This document shows positions 48,870 through 61,057 of a DNA stretch of 64,000 bases, piece after piece. The notes beneath the pieces are model-generated. The model was not told the origin of the DNA. It saw nothing but the letters and a program-made list of their open reading frames with translations, and did no database searches. The translations under genes were made by a program, and so were the position numbers. Every line of letters begins with the position of its first letter. The stretch's first letter is position 1. The stretch is from Raphanus sativus (Eukaryota > Streptophyta > Magnoliopsida > Brassicales > Brassicaceae), in contig NC_079514.1 of the NCBI RefSeq assembly GCF_000801105.2, positions 7,192,001-7,256,000 of the forward strand, in the 5' to 3' direction.

Positions 48870-50336
48870 TTTTTTTTTTGTCAGCAGCAATACAGACTCA
48901 TATTGACTCTGTGAACCAAACAGAAGGATCTGTATCCATGTGGACGACGTAAGACGATTGCTTTCTTGCACTACGTGCTAGACAGTCCGCTTTTTTGTTC
49001 TTCGTTCTGGGTACATGGACCACCTCCGAAGAAGCAAAACTTCTTCTCAGACTTCCTATGTCTTCTAAATAACTTGCAAAGGCTGGCCAGTCGTCCGGTT
49101 CCGAAACCATCTTCACCAACTGTGAACAATCCGTTGCAAAAGTAACATTATACTGCCTCAAATTCCTCATACATTCTATTGCCCAAATTAGAGCTTCAAT
49201 CTCTGAATGCAATGGAGAGAGACTTGCTCTCGTATTCCTTGCACCCACTAATCCATCAAACCCTTCCAAGATACTATACCAGCCTTGTCCTGAGAACCTC
49301 TCATTCACCTTCCATGATCCATCCGAGAAGCACCATCTGCCTGGGATTATTGGGTCATGTGTCGTCATTGGTTGTCTAGCAGTTTCCACTCCTTGGTTAA
49401 GCAAACTTTGTGCGTCTTTCCAAAGTCGGGATTCAGTTTCGGCTAACTGAAGAGTATCCCTTGGATCAATATCCAAATTACTAAACACTTTACAGTTTCT
49501 TGCCTTCCAAATATACCATAGTATCCATGCAAAATGATGATCCTCAATTACAGATGGTACTCGCCAAAATAAATGATCCATATTTACAAATAATGAACCA
49601 CTGGGGAATATTGCTGGATTTGATGGAATCCTAGACAATGCCTATACTTGGACTGCTGGTGGACATTCAAAAAAAGTGTGATCAATTGATTCTTCCTGAG
49701 CTCCACATCTTGAGCAAATAGTATCACCTTGTATTCCTCTAGATTTTAAATTCTTTTTAACCGCTATACAACCAGATAGCATTTGCCAAAGAAAATGCCT
49801 CATTTTTGGCGGACATTTTATCTTCCAGCATTGCGCCTTCAAAGGGGTGATGGATGGTCCCAACTCTGGTATGACTCTATCTCTATCTGGGTATACCCTT
49901 TCAATTTGATAACCAGATTTCACTGAATACCTCCCATTAGTATTAAAATGCCAACCGTGTCTATCCGTTGTTGTGGCTCTGCTGAGCGGGATGCTTAGAA
50001 TAAGCTTAACATCCTTAGGGTCAACCAGACTCTGAAGCGTTTGGATATTCCAAGTCCTCGAATTTTCATTGATGAGTGAGTCTACTGTAAGGTCCGGAAA
50101 AAGATTGTGGTGGTTTTTATTTGCTGGTCTCGGGCGGGTGGATGGGAGCCAGGGATCATTCCATACTGAGATGGTTGATCCTGATCCCACCCTTTTGATT
50201 AGTCCTTTGCTTACCAGAGATCTAGCAGAAACAATACTTCGCCATCCATAAGATGCCGAGTACGAACGAATTGGTTCCAAAGATGATGCATTTCTGAAAT
50301 ATCTACCCTTGAAAACCCGAGAAAATAGAGTTTGAA
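48870..50336 (-). mobile_element. 5'-truncated LINE with target duplication
   Basis: A poly(A) tail (about 10 A, minus strand) sits at 48870-48880. The coding part runs to the truncation at 50336. The 13-bp direct repeat AAACCTATAGTAT occurs at 48857-48869 and 50337-50349, a classic target-site duplication from target-primed reverse transcription. The body encodes a zinc-binding RT-associated domain and RNase H. Confidence 0.88.
48898..50336 (-). pseudogene. LINE ORF2 C-terminal part: zf-RVT and RNase H, with one nonsense codon
   Basis: The frame is open from the truncation point. It contains GYQIERV, PPKMRHFLWQMLSGCIAVKK, a CSRC...H...C zinc-binding segment (CSRCGAQEESIDHTFFEC), then an RNase H domain with acidic residues in FSDGSWK, SEIEALIWAIE, FATDCSQLV and KKADCLAR. 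It ends VWFTESI and stop. At 49639-49641 a TAG interrupts the frame (PPAVQV, stop, ALSRIPS), where the related copy at 56.4 kb has TWALS. So one TGG-to-TAG change broke an otherwise open frame. Family proteins are often listed as putative ribonuclease H protein At1g65750. Confidence 0.85.
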
Positions 50337-50349
50337 AAACCTATAGTAT

Positions 50350-50608
50350 AACATAAGGAAAGTATCAATATGAAAATGCATCGATATTTTTGTATTAGTG
50401 GTTCTAACTTCATATGTATAAAATATTCAGCATTTTATTATGTCTTACTTTTACGGGATTTAACACTAGTATGCTATTTAACTACTTATGCAGTATTTAA
50501 ATCAATATAAAAATGAGAAAATCATTATCTTGTCTGCCAGACATTATATATACAATTTCATGATCTTCAATGTATTAATTAGCTTTTTTTTTTGGTATAT
50601 AATGTATA
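50350..50608. other. Short AT-rich spacer
   Basis: Nothing recognised between the LINE duplication and the Stowaway-like MITE. Confidence 0.4.
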
Positions 50609-50847
50609 CTCTCTCCATTTCAAATTAAACGTCGTTTTAACTTTTGAATTTTGTTTCATTATAAGTGTTGTTTTACATTTTAAAAATAAATATTAAATAT
50701 TTTCCAGTTTTTATTCTTACTCTTATCTTAATAATTAATAAAATCAAATAAAATAATATATTAAATATGGGTAAAAAAGAAAAATTAATCATTTTCTTAA
50801 TTCGTGTGTGAAAAATTTAAACGACACTTATAGTGAAACGGATGGGG
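50609..50847. mobile_element. Stowaway-like MITE
   Basis: The left end is CTCTCTCCATTTCAAATTAA. The right end, complemented, is CCCCATCCGTTTCACTATAA. TA flanks each side. This matches the Stowaway (Tc1/mariner) signature CTCCCTCCGTT with TA duplication. Length is about 240 bp, no coding. Confidence 0.65.
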
Positions 50848-50849
50848 TA

Positions 50850-51452
50850 ATAAAAATGAAAGTTTTGACGATAAAATAATTATTATGTTTGACTAACTAC
50901 TTATCATGTATAACCAATTTGATTAAATAATTCACTACCATAATATATATATATATGTGTGTGTGTGTATTAGACTATATTGAAAACTAGGTCTAAATAT
51001 GTTTATACCCGAACATATTATGAATATGATTAGATAAAGTCATTACTTTTTTTTGTGTCAACGAGATAAAATCATTACTAAAATCTTATTTCTCTTAACA
51101 TTTTGAAATATCAAAATAGTTTTATGGACAAAAATAAAGATAAGCATTCATATTTTTGTCGTCTAGCACTCAAAGCTTCGTATTAGAGGCCGACAATTTT
51201 AGATTTGCGTATTTAAATGAAAATTAATAAACTAATCTAAAGTGAAGGGTTTGGTCCTCAAGGCCAAAAGTTATAATTGTGGGGTCTTCGGACTTTAACA
51301 CGCATTAAGGCAAGCTAATCACCGATTTCGCGTCCGAAGTCATTATCTAATTGGTCTAGGTCCAATTAACTAAAGCATAAGTTAATTTATATATTTCGCT
51401 AGTTAGGTGTATGGTGGGAAATGGACAAATTAGCTCATGCATTAAGACTCCA
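50850..51452. other. Intergenic sequence
   Basis: AT-rich, with a short run ATATATATATGTGTGTGTGT near 50945. No gene seen. Confidence 0.4.
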
Positions 51453-52783
51453 TCTATATTATTAAAGTTGTAGTACAAAATGGAGATGTTTGGATACAAG
51501 GATAGGAGTATTAAAAAGAATTAAAGTGTTTGAAAACATGGATTGTAGTCTTTTAAAAAAAAAATTTTGTTTGGAAACAAAGATAGTAGTATCAAAAAAA
51601 AAAATAATGGGCTTAAGTTATTAAGTTCATTATAAAAAAATGTTGTCAATATATATAACAAAAATATAATACAAAGCCCAACTTGAAATACCAACTCAAA
51701 TTATAGTTTTTATATTTCATATTAAGTTTTAAAAATATAATATATGTAATTATCTATATAATGGTACGTATAAAATATTATTAATTATATGATTACTTAT
51801 ATGATGATACGTATAAAATACGATTAATTATATGATAAAAATATACAATATATAATAATGACTAAGGATGGGTTTTCGGGTATCTATACGGGTTTGGTTC
51901 TGATCGGTTTTCAAGGTCAAAGATTTCAACCCTATTAGGATGTTTCTAAATTTTTGTTTGAGTTTGATTCGGATCTTTGCAGGTTTAGTTCGGGTTTGGA
52001 TAACCCATTTAAATTATTTTAAAGTTTTAAATCACTATATATTTTAAATTTCTCAAAATATTTAAATAAAATAATATAATACCTATAAATTTAAATAACA
52101 TATGTCAGAATACCTAAGCTTAACATAACAATTGGGTTGATTTAAAATTATGAATACAAAATCAATAATTATTTTAAGTATTTTTGGTGATTTGAATATA
52201 CTTTAAATATTTCAGATATTTAATTTTGACTATCTATATATATTTTAAGTATTTTAAACCAATTTAAAAGTATCATTTTTGATGTTTTATATACCTTATC
52301 TAAAAATAATTAATATATATAAGTATATAAATCTATTTAGATAAATTCAGGTATCCGAATCCTTCGGTTCGGATTAGATTCGGTTCTTTAGATAATAAAA
52401 TTTTGAATAATTTGAATATTTAATCAATTTATGTTCGGGTTTGCTACTATATTTTCGGTCGGTCTCGGTTATGTTCCTTGCCAAATCCTAATAATTACAT
52501 TAAAAACAAATATCATCATATTTTCGGTCGGTATCGGTTATGCATCCGCGCACCTAGATCAAAGTCTATAATCATTTATTTTAACAACAAGCTAAATAAA
52601 TATGTTGATTGGAAAGAGAATAAAACAAAGCCAGAGAAATACATAGTTTACGAGAGACATTCTATGTGTCGAATTTATTATAAAAAATGTTTTACTAAGC
52701 TAAATATATTCAATAATTAAAAAAAATATTTCATAAAAGTGAAAAATAATATCCGCGCTTTCGAAGCGCGGGTCAAAATCTAG
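51453..52783 (+). mobile_element. Non-autonomous Helitron (H3)
   Basis: Starts TCTATATTATTAAAGTTG after an A. Ends with the hairpin CCGCGCTTTCGAAGCGCGG and GTCAAAATCTAG before a T. It contains a TTCGGGT-type block (51864-52545) resembling those in H1 and H4. No Rep/helicase is visible. Confidence 0.82.
51864..52545. repeat. TTCGGGT/ACCCGAA-rich block inside H3
   Basis: Two stretches (51864-52010 and 52340-52545) of degenerate TTCGGTT/TCGGGT repeats, separated by AT-rich DNA. The arrangement resembles the hAT-like elements inside H1 and H4, but here no clean target duplication could be found. Confidence 0.5.
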
Positions 52784-54652
52784 TTAGGGATTAATCACTT
52801 GAAGAATCACAAAGGCTCTCGGTGGCCTAGATTATTTAAGTTGGTCAACTGTAACCAAAATCAGTGCTTAGCTAGCTCTTCTTATTTTAATACAACGATT
52901 AAAACCATCTTATATGTATTATTTTCCCCTCATATTTTTATATTTATGCATGAAAAATCGTTAAAATAAATTTTGTATTACATAAAAACTAAGATCTATA
53001 TTGTTCAAAAAGATCTATTTGACTATTTTATTTGTTTGATTTGGTGGTTCTGTATAAATTTATATACCATATACACTAATAACTGTATAGTATTGTTTTG
53101 AATAAAAATGTTAGTATCCGACTACATATAACAATATTTTTTATCACACAATACGGTTTTAATGAAAATATTGTTTTTATGTAGTCTTATAAAAGTAACT
53201 ATGCTAATAAGAAAATAAAGGCACAAGTATTTGGGAAGTACACCTAAAATCTGTGGATGCTTTTTAGGGAAGCACGAAGAGCTTAACAAAAGATTTATAA
53301 TGATATCTCCGACTTCAAGCAAACCCCATACCTCTGAATCCTTTACCTGCTCTTCTTTATCTCCACACCACATTCACACACAGATAGAGGTACATGTACG
53401 TATGTATATATTTGAATAATTTTGTCAACATATAGACGTGATAACCAATTTTGTCCTTTTCAATGAACCCAATAGATTAATAGGACCAGTCTCATTGAAT
53501 TTTATTACCTAGTTTATTAGGACAAACTTCTCGGATCGGGGATGTCATTAGCGATTTGTATTTATCAAATTTTTGTTGTGTGAACTAATGAAATACCTAA
53601 GATATATATATAGACGAAACGAGCAAAGAACAAAATATTACGTGTTCTTTATAAAAAAATATTACGTGAATCTAAGTATATAACAAGTTTTTGCCAAAGA
53701 AAAAAGGTATATAAACATTTAGACTTTTTTTTAATCAAAAAAAGAGTATACATATAGGCAGTAGATTTTTTTATTCATAAATATCTTGAAGAGAAAAGCA
53801 AAAGTGGTGAATTTGGGCAGGTGAAAATGCAGAAGCCTAGTAGATAGATGTTCTTACATAACTCTCCCCCGAGATTTAAGGTCTTTAGAGAGAGAAGCAA
53901 AGAGCAATTCCCAATGTTTTCACGAGAGAGAAGTGACAGCTTGCTTCGTGGCCGACAGCTATACGTTCGTCTCTCTCTCTTATTTCATTCTCACGTGTCT
54001 CCCTTCTCCTTCGCACGTGCCTACTCACATTTTCTGCAAATACATGCGAGCAAGGACCCGTATGTTCAGAAACGATATAATGATTTATTTGAAATAATAT
54101 TACTACTACATTTATACTTATTTTGTAAATATTCTAAGACTTTTTTTTTTGCTAAAAAATATTCTAAGACTTACATATTTGTTTATTTTTTTTATTTTTT
54201 TATTTTTTTATTTTTTTATTTTCCAAGTGGTCTGCAGGCATTTTATTGGTTTTTGGAAATAAAACCGGTTTCTGCTTACGAGCAGTAGTTTTCAACCTCG
54301 TACAAACACTGTTCAATGTCTGTGTTTGCGTAAACAAAATTAGGTATTTCAATATTCATCATGTACTTTTGTAGAAACCTACGCACATATATATATTCGA
54401 CTAAATTTATATAATGATAGATTAGCTTATAAGTTTGTTTTCTCTTTGATTAGAAACCCTAGAGGTTACGTGCTTTGATCCAAGAAATTGGATTTGACAT
54501 TTCTGATTCGTGTTTTTATTAAACTAACCTACAAAAGTAACTAAACGAGAAAGTTCGCACCTTCGGCGCGTTTACTTAACGCCAATCTTTAGCTAAAATT
54601 ACGTTTTAGCCCTGTAAGGCTGTAACTAAAAGTTGGTCATTTTGTATAGCAA
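52784..54652. other. Intergenic region without a recognised gene
   Basis: The most gene-like stretch is 53800-54060, which has balanced composition, a CT-rich run and CACGTG motifs (53993, 54015). An open frame from 53848 (146 residues) has a plausible basic N-terminus but degenerates into Phe/Tyr repeats from a T-rich tract. I do not call it a gene. A promoter or leader relic is possible. Confidence 0.35.
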
Positions 54653-54913
54653 GAGTATCTCCAACCCTCGTTTATATTTGTATCTATAATAGCATTCAGA
54701 ACCAAAATTACTCCAATCTCACTCTATTTTTTTCTCTAAAATAGAGATTGCTATATTTCCCTCTATTTATAGAGGTAGAAATAGCATTCTTCTATATTTT
54801 ACTTTATATTTGGAGATCTTTATTTTAGAGAAATACATTGGAGCAAATTATATCTCTATTATAAAGTTTTTCTATTATAAAGAAATAAATAGCAAAATAC
54901 ATTGGAGATGGTC
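54653..54913. mobile_element. Tourist-like MITE, copy A
   Basis: Left GAGTATCTCCAACCCTCG, right end complement GACCATCTCCAATGTATT. It is flanked by CAA and TAA, a degenerate 3-bp duplication. The right TAA is shared with the next MITE. Confidence 0.55.
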
Positions 54914-54916
54914 TAA

Positions 54917-55087
54917 GAGCATCTCCAACCCCACTTCATATTTTACTGTAAAATAGAGTGGAAAATTGAGTAATGATCAAACAAAAAATGATTACTCCAT
55001 ATATAGAATAATGGTTTTTTTTGTTTGGTCATTACTCTATTTCCCACTTTATTTTGCAGTAAAATATGAAGTAGATTGGAGATGCTC
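54917..55087. mobile_element. Tourist-like MITE, copy B
   Basis: GAGCATCTCCAACCCCACTT at the left and its near-complement at the right give a nearly full-length hairpin of 171 bp. The 3-bp duplication TAA (54914-54916, 55088-55090) is perfect. PIF/Harbinger-derived. Confidence 0.8.
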
Positions 55088-55199
55088 TAAAGAATGTTCA
55101 ACCTTTTTTTTTCTAAAAAAGCATCCAACGTTTAGGTTTTACATTTTGAAATTGAAAATGAGTTTTAATCAAGTAAATTTGTAACACTTTTATAATAGG

Positions 55200-55520
55200 T
55201 CTAAGACCATTTCCAGTAACATACAAAAAATTTCTCTATATTTCACTATATAATAGAATAAATCTATTGTATAATTAGATTTATTTCAATGATTCGCTCT
55301 ATAATAGAATGGACTATAGAGTAATATTTCTTTTTCACATCATAGAGTAATATTTCTTTTTCACATCAAAGATAGAATAAAAAAACAGCATTATTTTATA
55401 ATCCACTATATTATATATTGAATTATTAAAGCAAATCCAACTCTATAATAAATTTACTCTATTTTAAAATAAAATATAAAGATAATTTTTGTGTACCATT
55501 AAAAATACTCTAACCACAAC
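55200..55520. repeat. Degenerate MITE-like sequence with a 28-bp tandem pair
   Basis: TAAGACCATTTCCAGTAAC at the left and a weak complement near 55490-55512 suggest an old Tourist-like element. ATAGAGTAATATTTCTTTTT is duplicated in tandem at about 55317-55370. Confidence 0.4.
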
Positions 55521-56035
55521 TCATTTGTTAATACATTTATACACAAGTTTATTTTATAAATGTTAATTATGAGTTATAATGTTTTTACGAGTTATAATGT
55601 TGAATTAATAATCATTTATAAAATGGACTGATAGTATACTTGCAACTTAGTTTTCCAAATATATATGAAAAGTCCATTACGAATAACGATGTTGCGGATA
55701 CCACATCAAATTTTTAATCTCTTAAATATAATGATAAACCAATTAAAAATTGCATTGTATTACTATATATTAGTATGCATTAGAATATGTGCACTAGTAT
55801 ATTTCACTTTAATTAGGGTATAAATTCCGGACGCTTGCCCGTCAATGAATTTTTGTTCTCTTTGAGGACCCCTTGAGATTTTATGAATCTATATAGGAAA
55901 ACTATCTTTGTATTGTATTATGTTTACTTTTCATGATGAATCTTAATATATAAAATGAATTGATCGATGTTGATTCAGTTAGTGTTTAACAAATTCAATA
56001 TTACATTGTCAATAAATATTATATATAAATTATTT
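55521..56035. other. AT-rich spacer
   Basis: No feature supported. Confidence 0.4.
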
Positions 56036-56332
56036 ATTCCTTCCATTTCAATACAAATATTATTTTGATATTTTTCACGCAGATTAAAAGGTTATATAAT
56101 AAATTAATGTACCTCTATTTTTACGTAGATTACAATTTTTTTATAATAAATTAATTTATTTTTATTTAGTTTATAATTAATTAGATGAGAGTAATTTAAA
56201 TAAAAATTTATTGTTTATTTAAAAGGATAAAAAATATATTTAATATACAAAATTATATTGAAAAATAAATAATATTTATTTTGAAATAAAACAAAAAATT
56301 TAAAGTGACAATTATTATGAAACAGATGAAAT
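56036..56332. mobile_element. Degenerate Stowaway-like MITE
   Basis: Left TTCCTTCCATTTCAATAC and right complement TTTCATCTGTTTCATAAT. Same general family as the copy at 50609. Boundaries are approximate. Confidence 0.45.
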
Positions 56333-56395
56333 AATGATCTATCTGTCGCCTAACAAAAAATGTATTATGTTTTATATATTATACGTGTGTAAAAT

Positions 56396-57540
56396 ATGGT
56401 TACCTATCTTGTAAACGGCATTTGCCAATTTAAGACTGGTCTGTACACAGTCAAGTCCGGGTACGAAATTGCATCTCTGGCACAAGACGAAAGCTCAGAA
56501 CATCAAGTCTCGGAGCCAAGTATTAATCCCTTATTAGATAAGGTGTGGAGTTTAAAAGCTCCTAGGAAGCTCAAACACTTTCTCTGGCAGTGCCTAACTG
56601 GCTGCGTCGCGGTTTGTAGTCGCTTAGTAGAACGACACTGCGGCAATGAGAGATCGTGTCCTAGGTGTGGTGGAGATGATGAAACCATAAACCATCTCTT
56701 GTTTGAATGCCCTCCGGCGATACAAACTTGGGCTTTATCAGATATTCCATCTGTTCCGGGACAGTTCCCGTGTAAATCTATTTACGGAAATCTTGACTTC
56801 CTTGTGCTCAGAGCTACGGCAAACGGAGTCCCGGCACAAAGACTAGCCAAGTTTCCATGGATCATCTGGTATATTTGGAAAGCAAGGAACGATAAACTAT
56901 TCAATGGAGTTGAGATACTGCCTCCGGATTCCCTCCAAAAGGCAAGTCAAGAATGCGAGGAATGGTTTGTTGCACAAGCAGTAGTGAAAACAGGAAAAGC
57001 CAGAGAGCGTGGCGCAGCTGTAGTTCGAGAGGAGACTATGGGGTTGCACAGACCGAGATGTCAAGTGGATGCATCTTGGGCAACCAACCATACTACTTTC
57101 GGCGGGGGTTTTGTCATGGATAAGGAAGATGGGAGCTCGATCTCAGGTTCCTTCGGGAGATACCAAGTCCTCTCTCCCATTCAAGCGGAGTTCCAGGCCC
57201 TCCTTTGGGCAATGGGTAATTCTCTCCACTCGGGGCACACATCTATGCATTTCGAATCGGATAGCCTGCAAATGGTTACGCTGATCGAAGAAGAAGATTT
57301 TTGGCCATCTTTGGCTTCAGAATTTGATGAATTCTTTCATCTCTGTTCTTTGTTTACTTTGTTTTCTCTATCTTTTATTCATCGGGAGTTAAACTCTCGT
57401 GCTGATCTTATTGCAAAAGGAGCTCGTGCTAAGGGCTCTGTTTTTTCCCATGTAAACATTTTGGTTCCTACGGGTTTAACTCAGACTAATCCCATTGAAC
57501 CGGTTTAATGAAATATGGGTTTCGTTGTCAAAAAAAAAAA
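56396..57540 (+). mobile_element. LINE 3' fragment: zf-RVT plus RNase H with poly(A)
   Basis: An open frame 56396-57508 encodes YTVKSGYEIASL, APRKLKHFLWQCLTGCVAV, the zinc segment CPRCGGDDETINHLLFEC, FPWIIWYIWKARND and an RNase H domain with acidic residues in QVDASW, AEFQALLWA, FESDSLQM and RADLIAK. It ends NPIEPV. After the stop comes TGAAATATGGGTTTCGTTG and a poly(A) run (57530-57541). The upstream RT and endonuclease are absent (5' truncation), and the first residues to about 56440 do not match family expectation. No target duplication was found. The retained frame is intact. Confidence 0.82.
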
Positions 57541-57577
57541 ACTTAGACACCCACTTACTTCAATAATCTTTTTAAAA

Positions 57578-57722
57578 GATATATATGTGCCTTCACAAAT
57601 GCTATTGGATAAGGAACCACAAGCCACATACAACCTTAAAATATTATACATAAAACAATAAATTAAACAATAAAACAATAAGATATATATGTGCCTTCAC
57701 AAATGCTATTGGATATCTTGTA
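57578..57722. repeat. Local direct duplication
   Basis: AGATATATATGTGCCTTCAC and the next 16 bp (AAATGCTATTGGATA) occur at about 57578 and again at about 57682, with AACAATAAA-rich sequence between. Confidence 0.8.
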
Positions 57723-58509
57723 TGTTTTTTTCTTACTTAAATTTATAATTTATTATATGGTCTTAGTAAAGAAAATATGTAAAACGAAAATATGTAAAAA
57801 ATAATATTTTCTGATCTTTTTATAATGATTAGCGACCATAATATATTATTTTGTTTGAAGTTATTTAGTTCAAAGTAAAATAGCATAAGTAGTTGTTAAT
57901 AATCGATTTAATAAAAATAAAATAAAAATTAATAGTCGTAAAAAAAGTTTTTAGTTGGAATTTTAAATACTCGTGTCATAGACCGAGCTTTCTTTCAATA
58001 AATGTTTAAAAGTGTTAAACCTGAGAAAGTTGATTAACGCATGTAGAAGTACCACCTGAGAAAAGAGATAATGCATAAAAAAACTGCTACTTTAAAAGTA
58101 AGCAATCATTAACTGGTAAACTGAAATAAGAAATCGGTGTACCTTCCCATTAATCAACAACATATCAACACCAATATCTTTCTCCTTTCTTAACATTTCA
58201 AGCTTGCCAAAATTGTTGTAGCCTAGTTTGAACATCTTTACACTAATTTGTCTTTAACTCCGAGCAATGAAACTGGAAATTCGACAATGATTGAATTGAA
58301 AAAGTAAAGGGAGTATCGTCCGAACTCTCACACCATCTATACATATACAATGAAACTGAGAAAGCAGGAACTAAAAAAGCATTCAATAGGAGATGGTGGG
58401 ACGAATGTGATTTCTGGATTGATTATATGAATAATTACGTCGATTGCGTTGAAGAAGGAGAATTGCAGAAGCTATATTCTCTATCGTCAACATCAAATAC
58501 AAAAAAATC
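57723..58509. other. AT-rich spacer
   Basis: No gene recognised. Confidence 0.4.
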
Positions 58510-58517
58510 CTATAAAC

Positions 58518-59458
58518 CAATGTTTTGAAACTCGACCCGGACACTGAATCAAATGATTTACCTAATCACTGGATCAGTGGATTAACCACAGATGAATTGC
58601 GGGTTAATAAATAAATTAGTTTTATTATATAATAATATATTAGCTATGAAAATAAATATATATAAAAACTAAAGTTAAAAATTTTAAGTGTACATACAAA
58701 ATATTAAGAAATAGTTTAGACTATTTAAAAAAGTTGTAACATAAGAATTATGACATCTAAAAAAATCAAGACATTTTCCAATCCAAAATAAAACAGAATT
58801 AAAACATTATTGTAATAAATTGTCAATAACAAAAATAAACTAACACCAGATCACATTAACTAATTTTGGTTTTCTCTAAATTTTAAAACTTACCAACAAT
58901 TTTTTTCTAAATTTGTCACTTCATCATTTTTGGGATATTTTTTAGTAAGAGCATTCTCTAATTTATTATAATCAATCTCGCCATGTTTTTCTTCTTCAAC
59001 AATCCAAACTCTGTTTTGTAATTCATATGATCATATGATTTTTTTTTTTTGATCTGTAAATTAAAAATGTAATGATTTGTATTAAATTAAATAAAAAAAA
59101 TTATTTACTCACCTTTCTTGCCAAAGTAGATTGTAGTATAGGAGAATAATAAGTCTCATCGTGCTTCGGTCTGTTTTACGGACGTGCAGCTCAAGCGCAA
59201 TCATGACTCACTTTTTTTTTGAAAACGTAAATTGTAATGTAGAAGAAGAGGAAGACGATATTAAAACTGAAATTTCAAAATTTTAATTAGAAATTTAGAA
59301 TATAAAAAATAATTTCAAAATGTAACTTAAACTAAAAATAGTAAAAATAAAAATTATCTATTGGTTCAACCAGTGCTGCAATAAAACCCAAACTCGATTA
59401 CTATTGGATCACAGATTTATCAGTTCAATTACGGATCTAAGTCAGATTCAAAACACTC
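58518..59458. mobile_element. hAT-like non-autonomous element (Tag1-type ends)
   Basis: The left end is CAATGTTTTGAAACTCGACC. The right end, complemented, is GAGTGTTTTGAATCTGACTT. It is flanked by CTATAAAC (58510-58517) and TTATAAAC (59459-59466), an 8-bp duplication with one mismatch. The CAATGTTTT start and nearby CGACCCGG resemble the ends of the Arabidopsis hAT element Tag1. The interior is AT-rich without a transposase. Confidence 0.65.
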
Positions 59459-59489
59459 TTATAAACGCTTGGACATGTATCAAGAAAAG

Positions 59490-59665
59490 TTTAACCTCCA
59501 CTCTCCCCATTTATTTCACAATTAATACCAAAATTCATTAAATTTAAGTTGAGAAAATATTTTAATTATTAAAAATAAAAGTTTAACCTCCCCTCACCCA
59601 ATTTATTTCACAATTAATACCAAATTCATTAAATTTAAGTTGAGAAAATATTTTAATTACTAAAA
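59490..59665. repeat. Tandem duplication of about 90 bp
   Basis: AAAAGTTTAACCTCC, TTTATTTCACAATTAATACC and AAATTTAAGTTGAGAAAATA recur in order in two adjacent copies (from about 59488 and 59577). Confidence 0.85.
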
Positions 59666-59689
59666 AGAAAATGCCACATGGCATTTTTT

Positions 59690-59728
59690 CCCCCAAGGAG
59701 ATAAAAAAGCCTACTTTATTAGTATAGA
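59690..59728 (-). mobile_element. Orphan Helitron 5' terminus (H6)
   Basis: Read on the minus strand after an A: TCTATACTAATAAAGTAGGC, the same start type as H4. No matching hairpin plus CTAG was found to the left as far as the LINE at 57.5 kb, so the element is truncated or its 3' end has diverged. Confidence 0.5.
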
Positions 59729-59922
59729 TAAAACAATAAATTAAAGATAAAACAATAATAAATGTATGAAAAATGTTTATATATATGGCTTTGTCAGATA
59801 TCACTACGTTCGTTACAAAAGTCCTGATTACCAATATTGGATTTTTCTTTTTAATTTTTGTGATTTTTGTGGATACAAATATCAACTTATCAAGCTATTT
59901 AGAAAAAAAAATTTAGATACTA

Positions 59923-60173
59923 CTCCATCCGTTCAATATAGATGATATTTTAAAAAAATTATTCTGTTCTAAATTACACGAAGTTTTGAGATTTTAAAGT
60001 TAATTTTTTAGTTTTATTGGAAACTGTTAACCAATTAGATTTTACAGTTTTTATTGTGCACTGATTTTAAAATTATATTTTTAAAATATTCTTTTAAAGA
60101 AATGTAGTTTTCTTAATATTTGTGTATGAAGGTAAAACATCTGGTGTTATGAAACGGATGAAATGGATGAAGT
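59923..60173. mobile_element. Stowaway-like MITE
   Basis: Left CTCCATCCGTTCAATATAGA and right complement TTCATCCGTTTCATAACACC. The right end is blurred by a local ATGAAATGGATGAA repeat. Boundaries approximate. Confidence 0.5.
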
Positions 60174-61057
60174 ATAATTTAAACAAATAGAAGCGACTAG
60201 TCTGACAGACACCATTTTTTCCTACAATATAATGTATTCGTAAAACTAAATGGTCAGTTTTCATTATAAAGCTAGCCCTTTGATTGTATATTATTGCAGA
60301 AGTCTTAATATATCCTAAAAGATAAAAAGATCTACAAACTTTTGCACGTGGAACGTGTATTTAACCCTAAAATTTTGAAGCCAATTAAACAAATTATAAA
60401 GAGAAACAGGTTCTTTGATTTTTTTTTTTGAACTGAAACAGGTTCTTTGATTTTGAAGGTATCATTTTATAGAATCTGTTCCACAAAATGCATACTATCA
60501 TATGCATATACAAAAATCATATATTTTAGAGTCAAGATATTTTTCAAAATTAATCTACTCGGACTGTTGCTTTGCTACTCAACCAGCTAAGATTCGTCGT
60601 TTCAGTTCGAGCTGACGGTTTTGAACACGGTATTGTGTGATTATGTCTAGCAATCCCTTACATATAACAAAATCGTGCCTGGTCTTGAAAGTAAGAAACA
60701 AAAAGTTCAAGTAAAAACTACTTATATTCGTTGGAAAATCTCAAGATCGTATCGGACAACAATGATTAGAGATGTTTTCAGAAAATACTACAATGTTAAC
60801 ATTTGAAACCTCATAATTATGAAATTTCATGTTATATTATATAAAAGTTGCTTTCAGTTATATATTAGTCAACGTACATAAAGCTAAGTCATTTAGATTT
60901 TTTTTATGCTAAAAACTAACGTGATTTCTGATGTAAAAACTTCACTAAATTGTTATTATCATATTTACAGTACAAACATGTACAGTTCATCCGTTATCCT
61001 TTGTGTCGTTTTGACACATTTTAAGCAAAGTATATCATTATGTACTTGTTTAAGATA
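60174..61057. other. AT-rich spacer
   Basis: No gene recognised. The short motif GAAACAGGTTCTTTGATTTT is repeated at about 60404 and 60436. Confidence 0.4.

Noticed and set aside
53930..54060. Possible microRNA precursor near CACGTG and CT-rich motifs
   Set aside because: No complementary arm for a known plant miRNA was found; the resemblance to a miR164 star-like sequence is superficial.
53848..54288. 146-residue frame, possible gene
   Set aside because: The second half is a T-rich low-complexity tract and the first half has no recognised domain; kept only as a note in the spacer entry.
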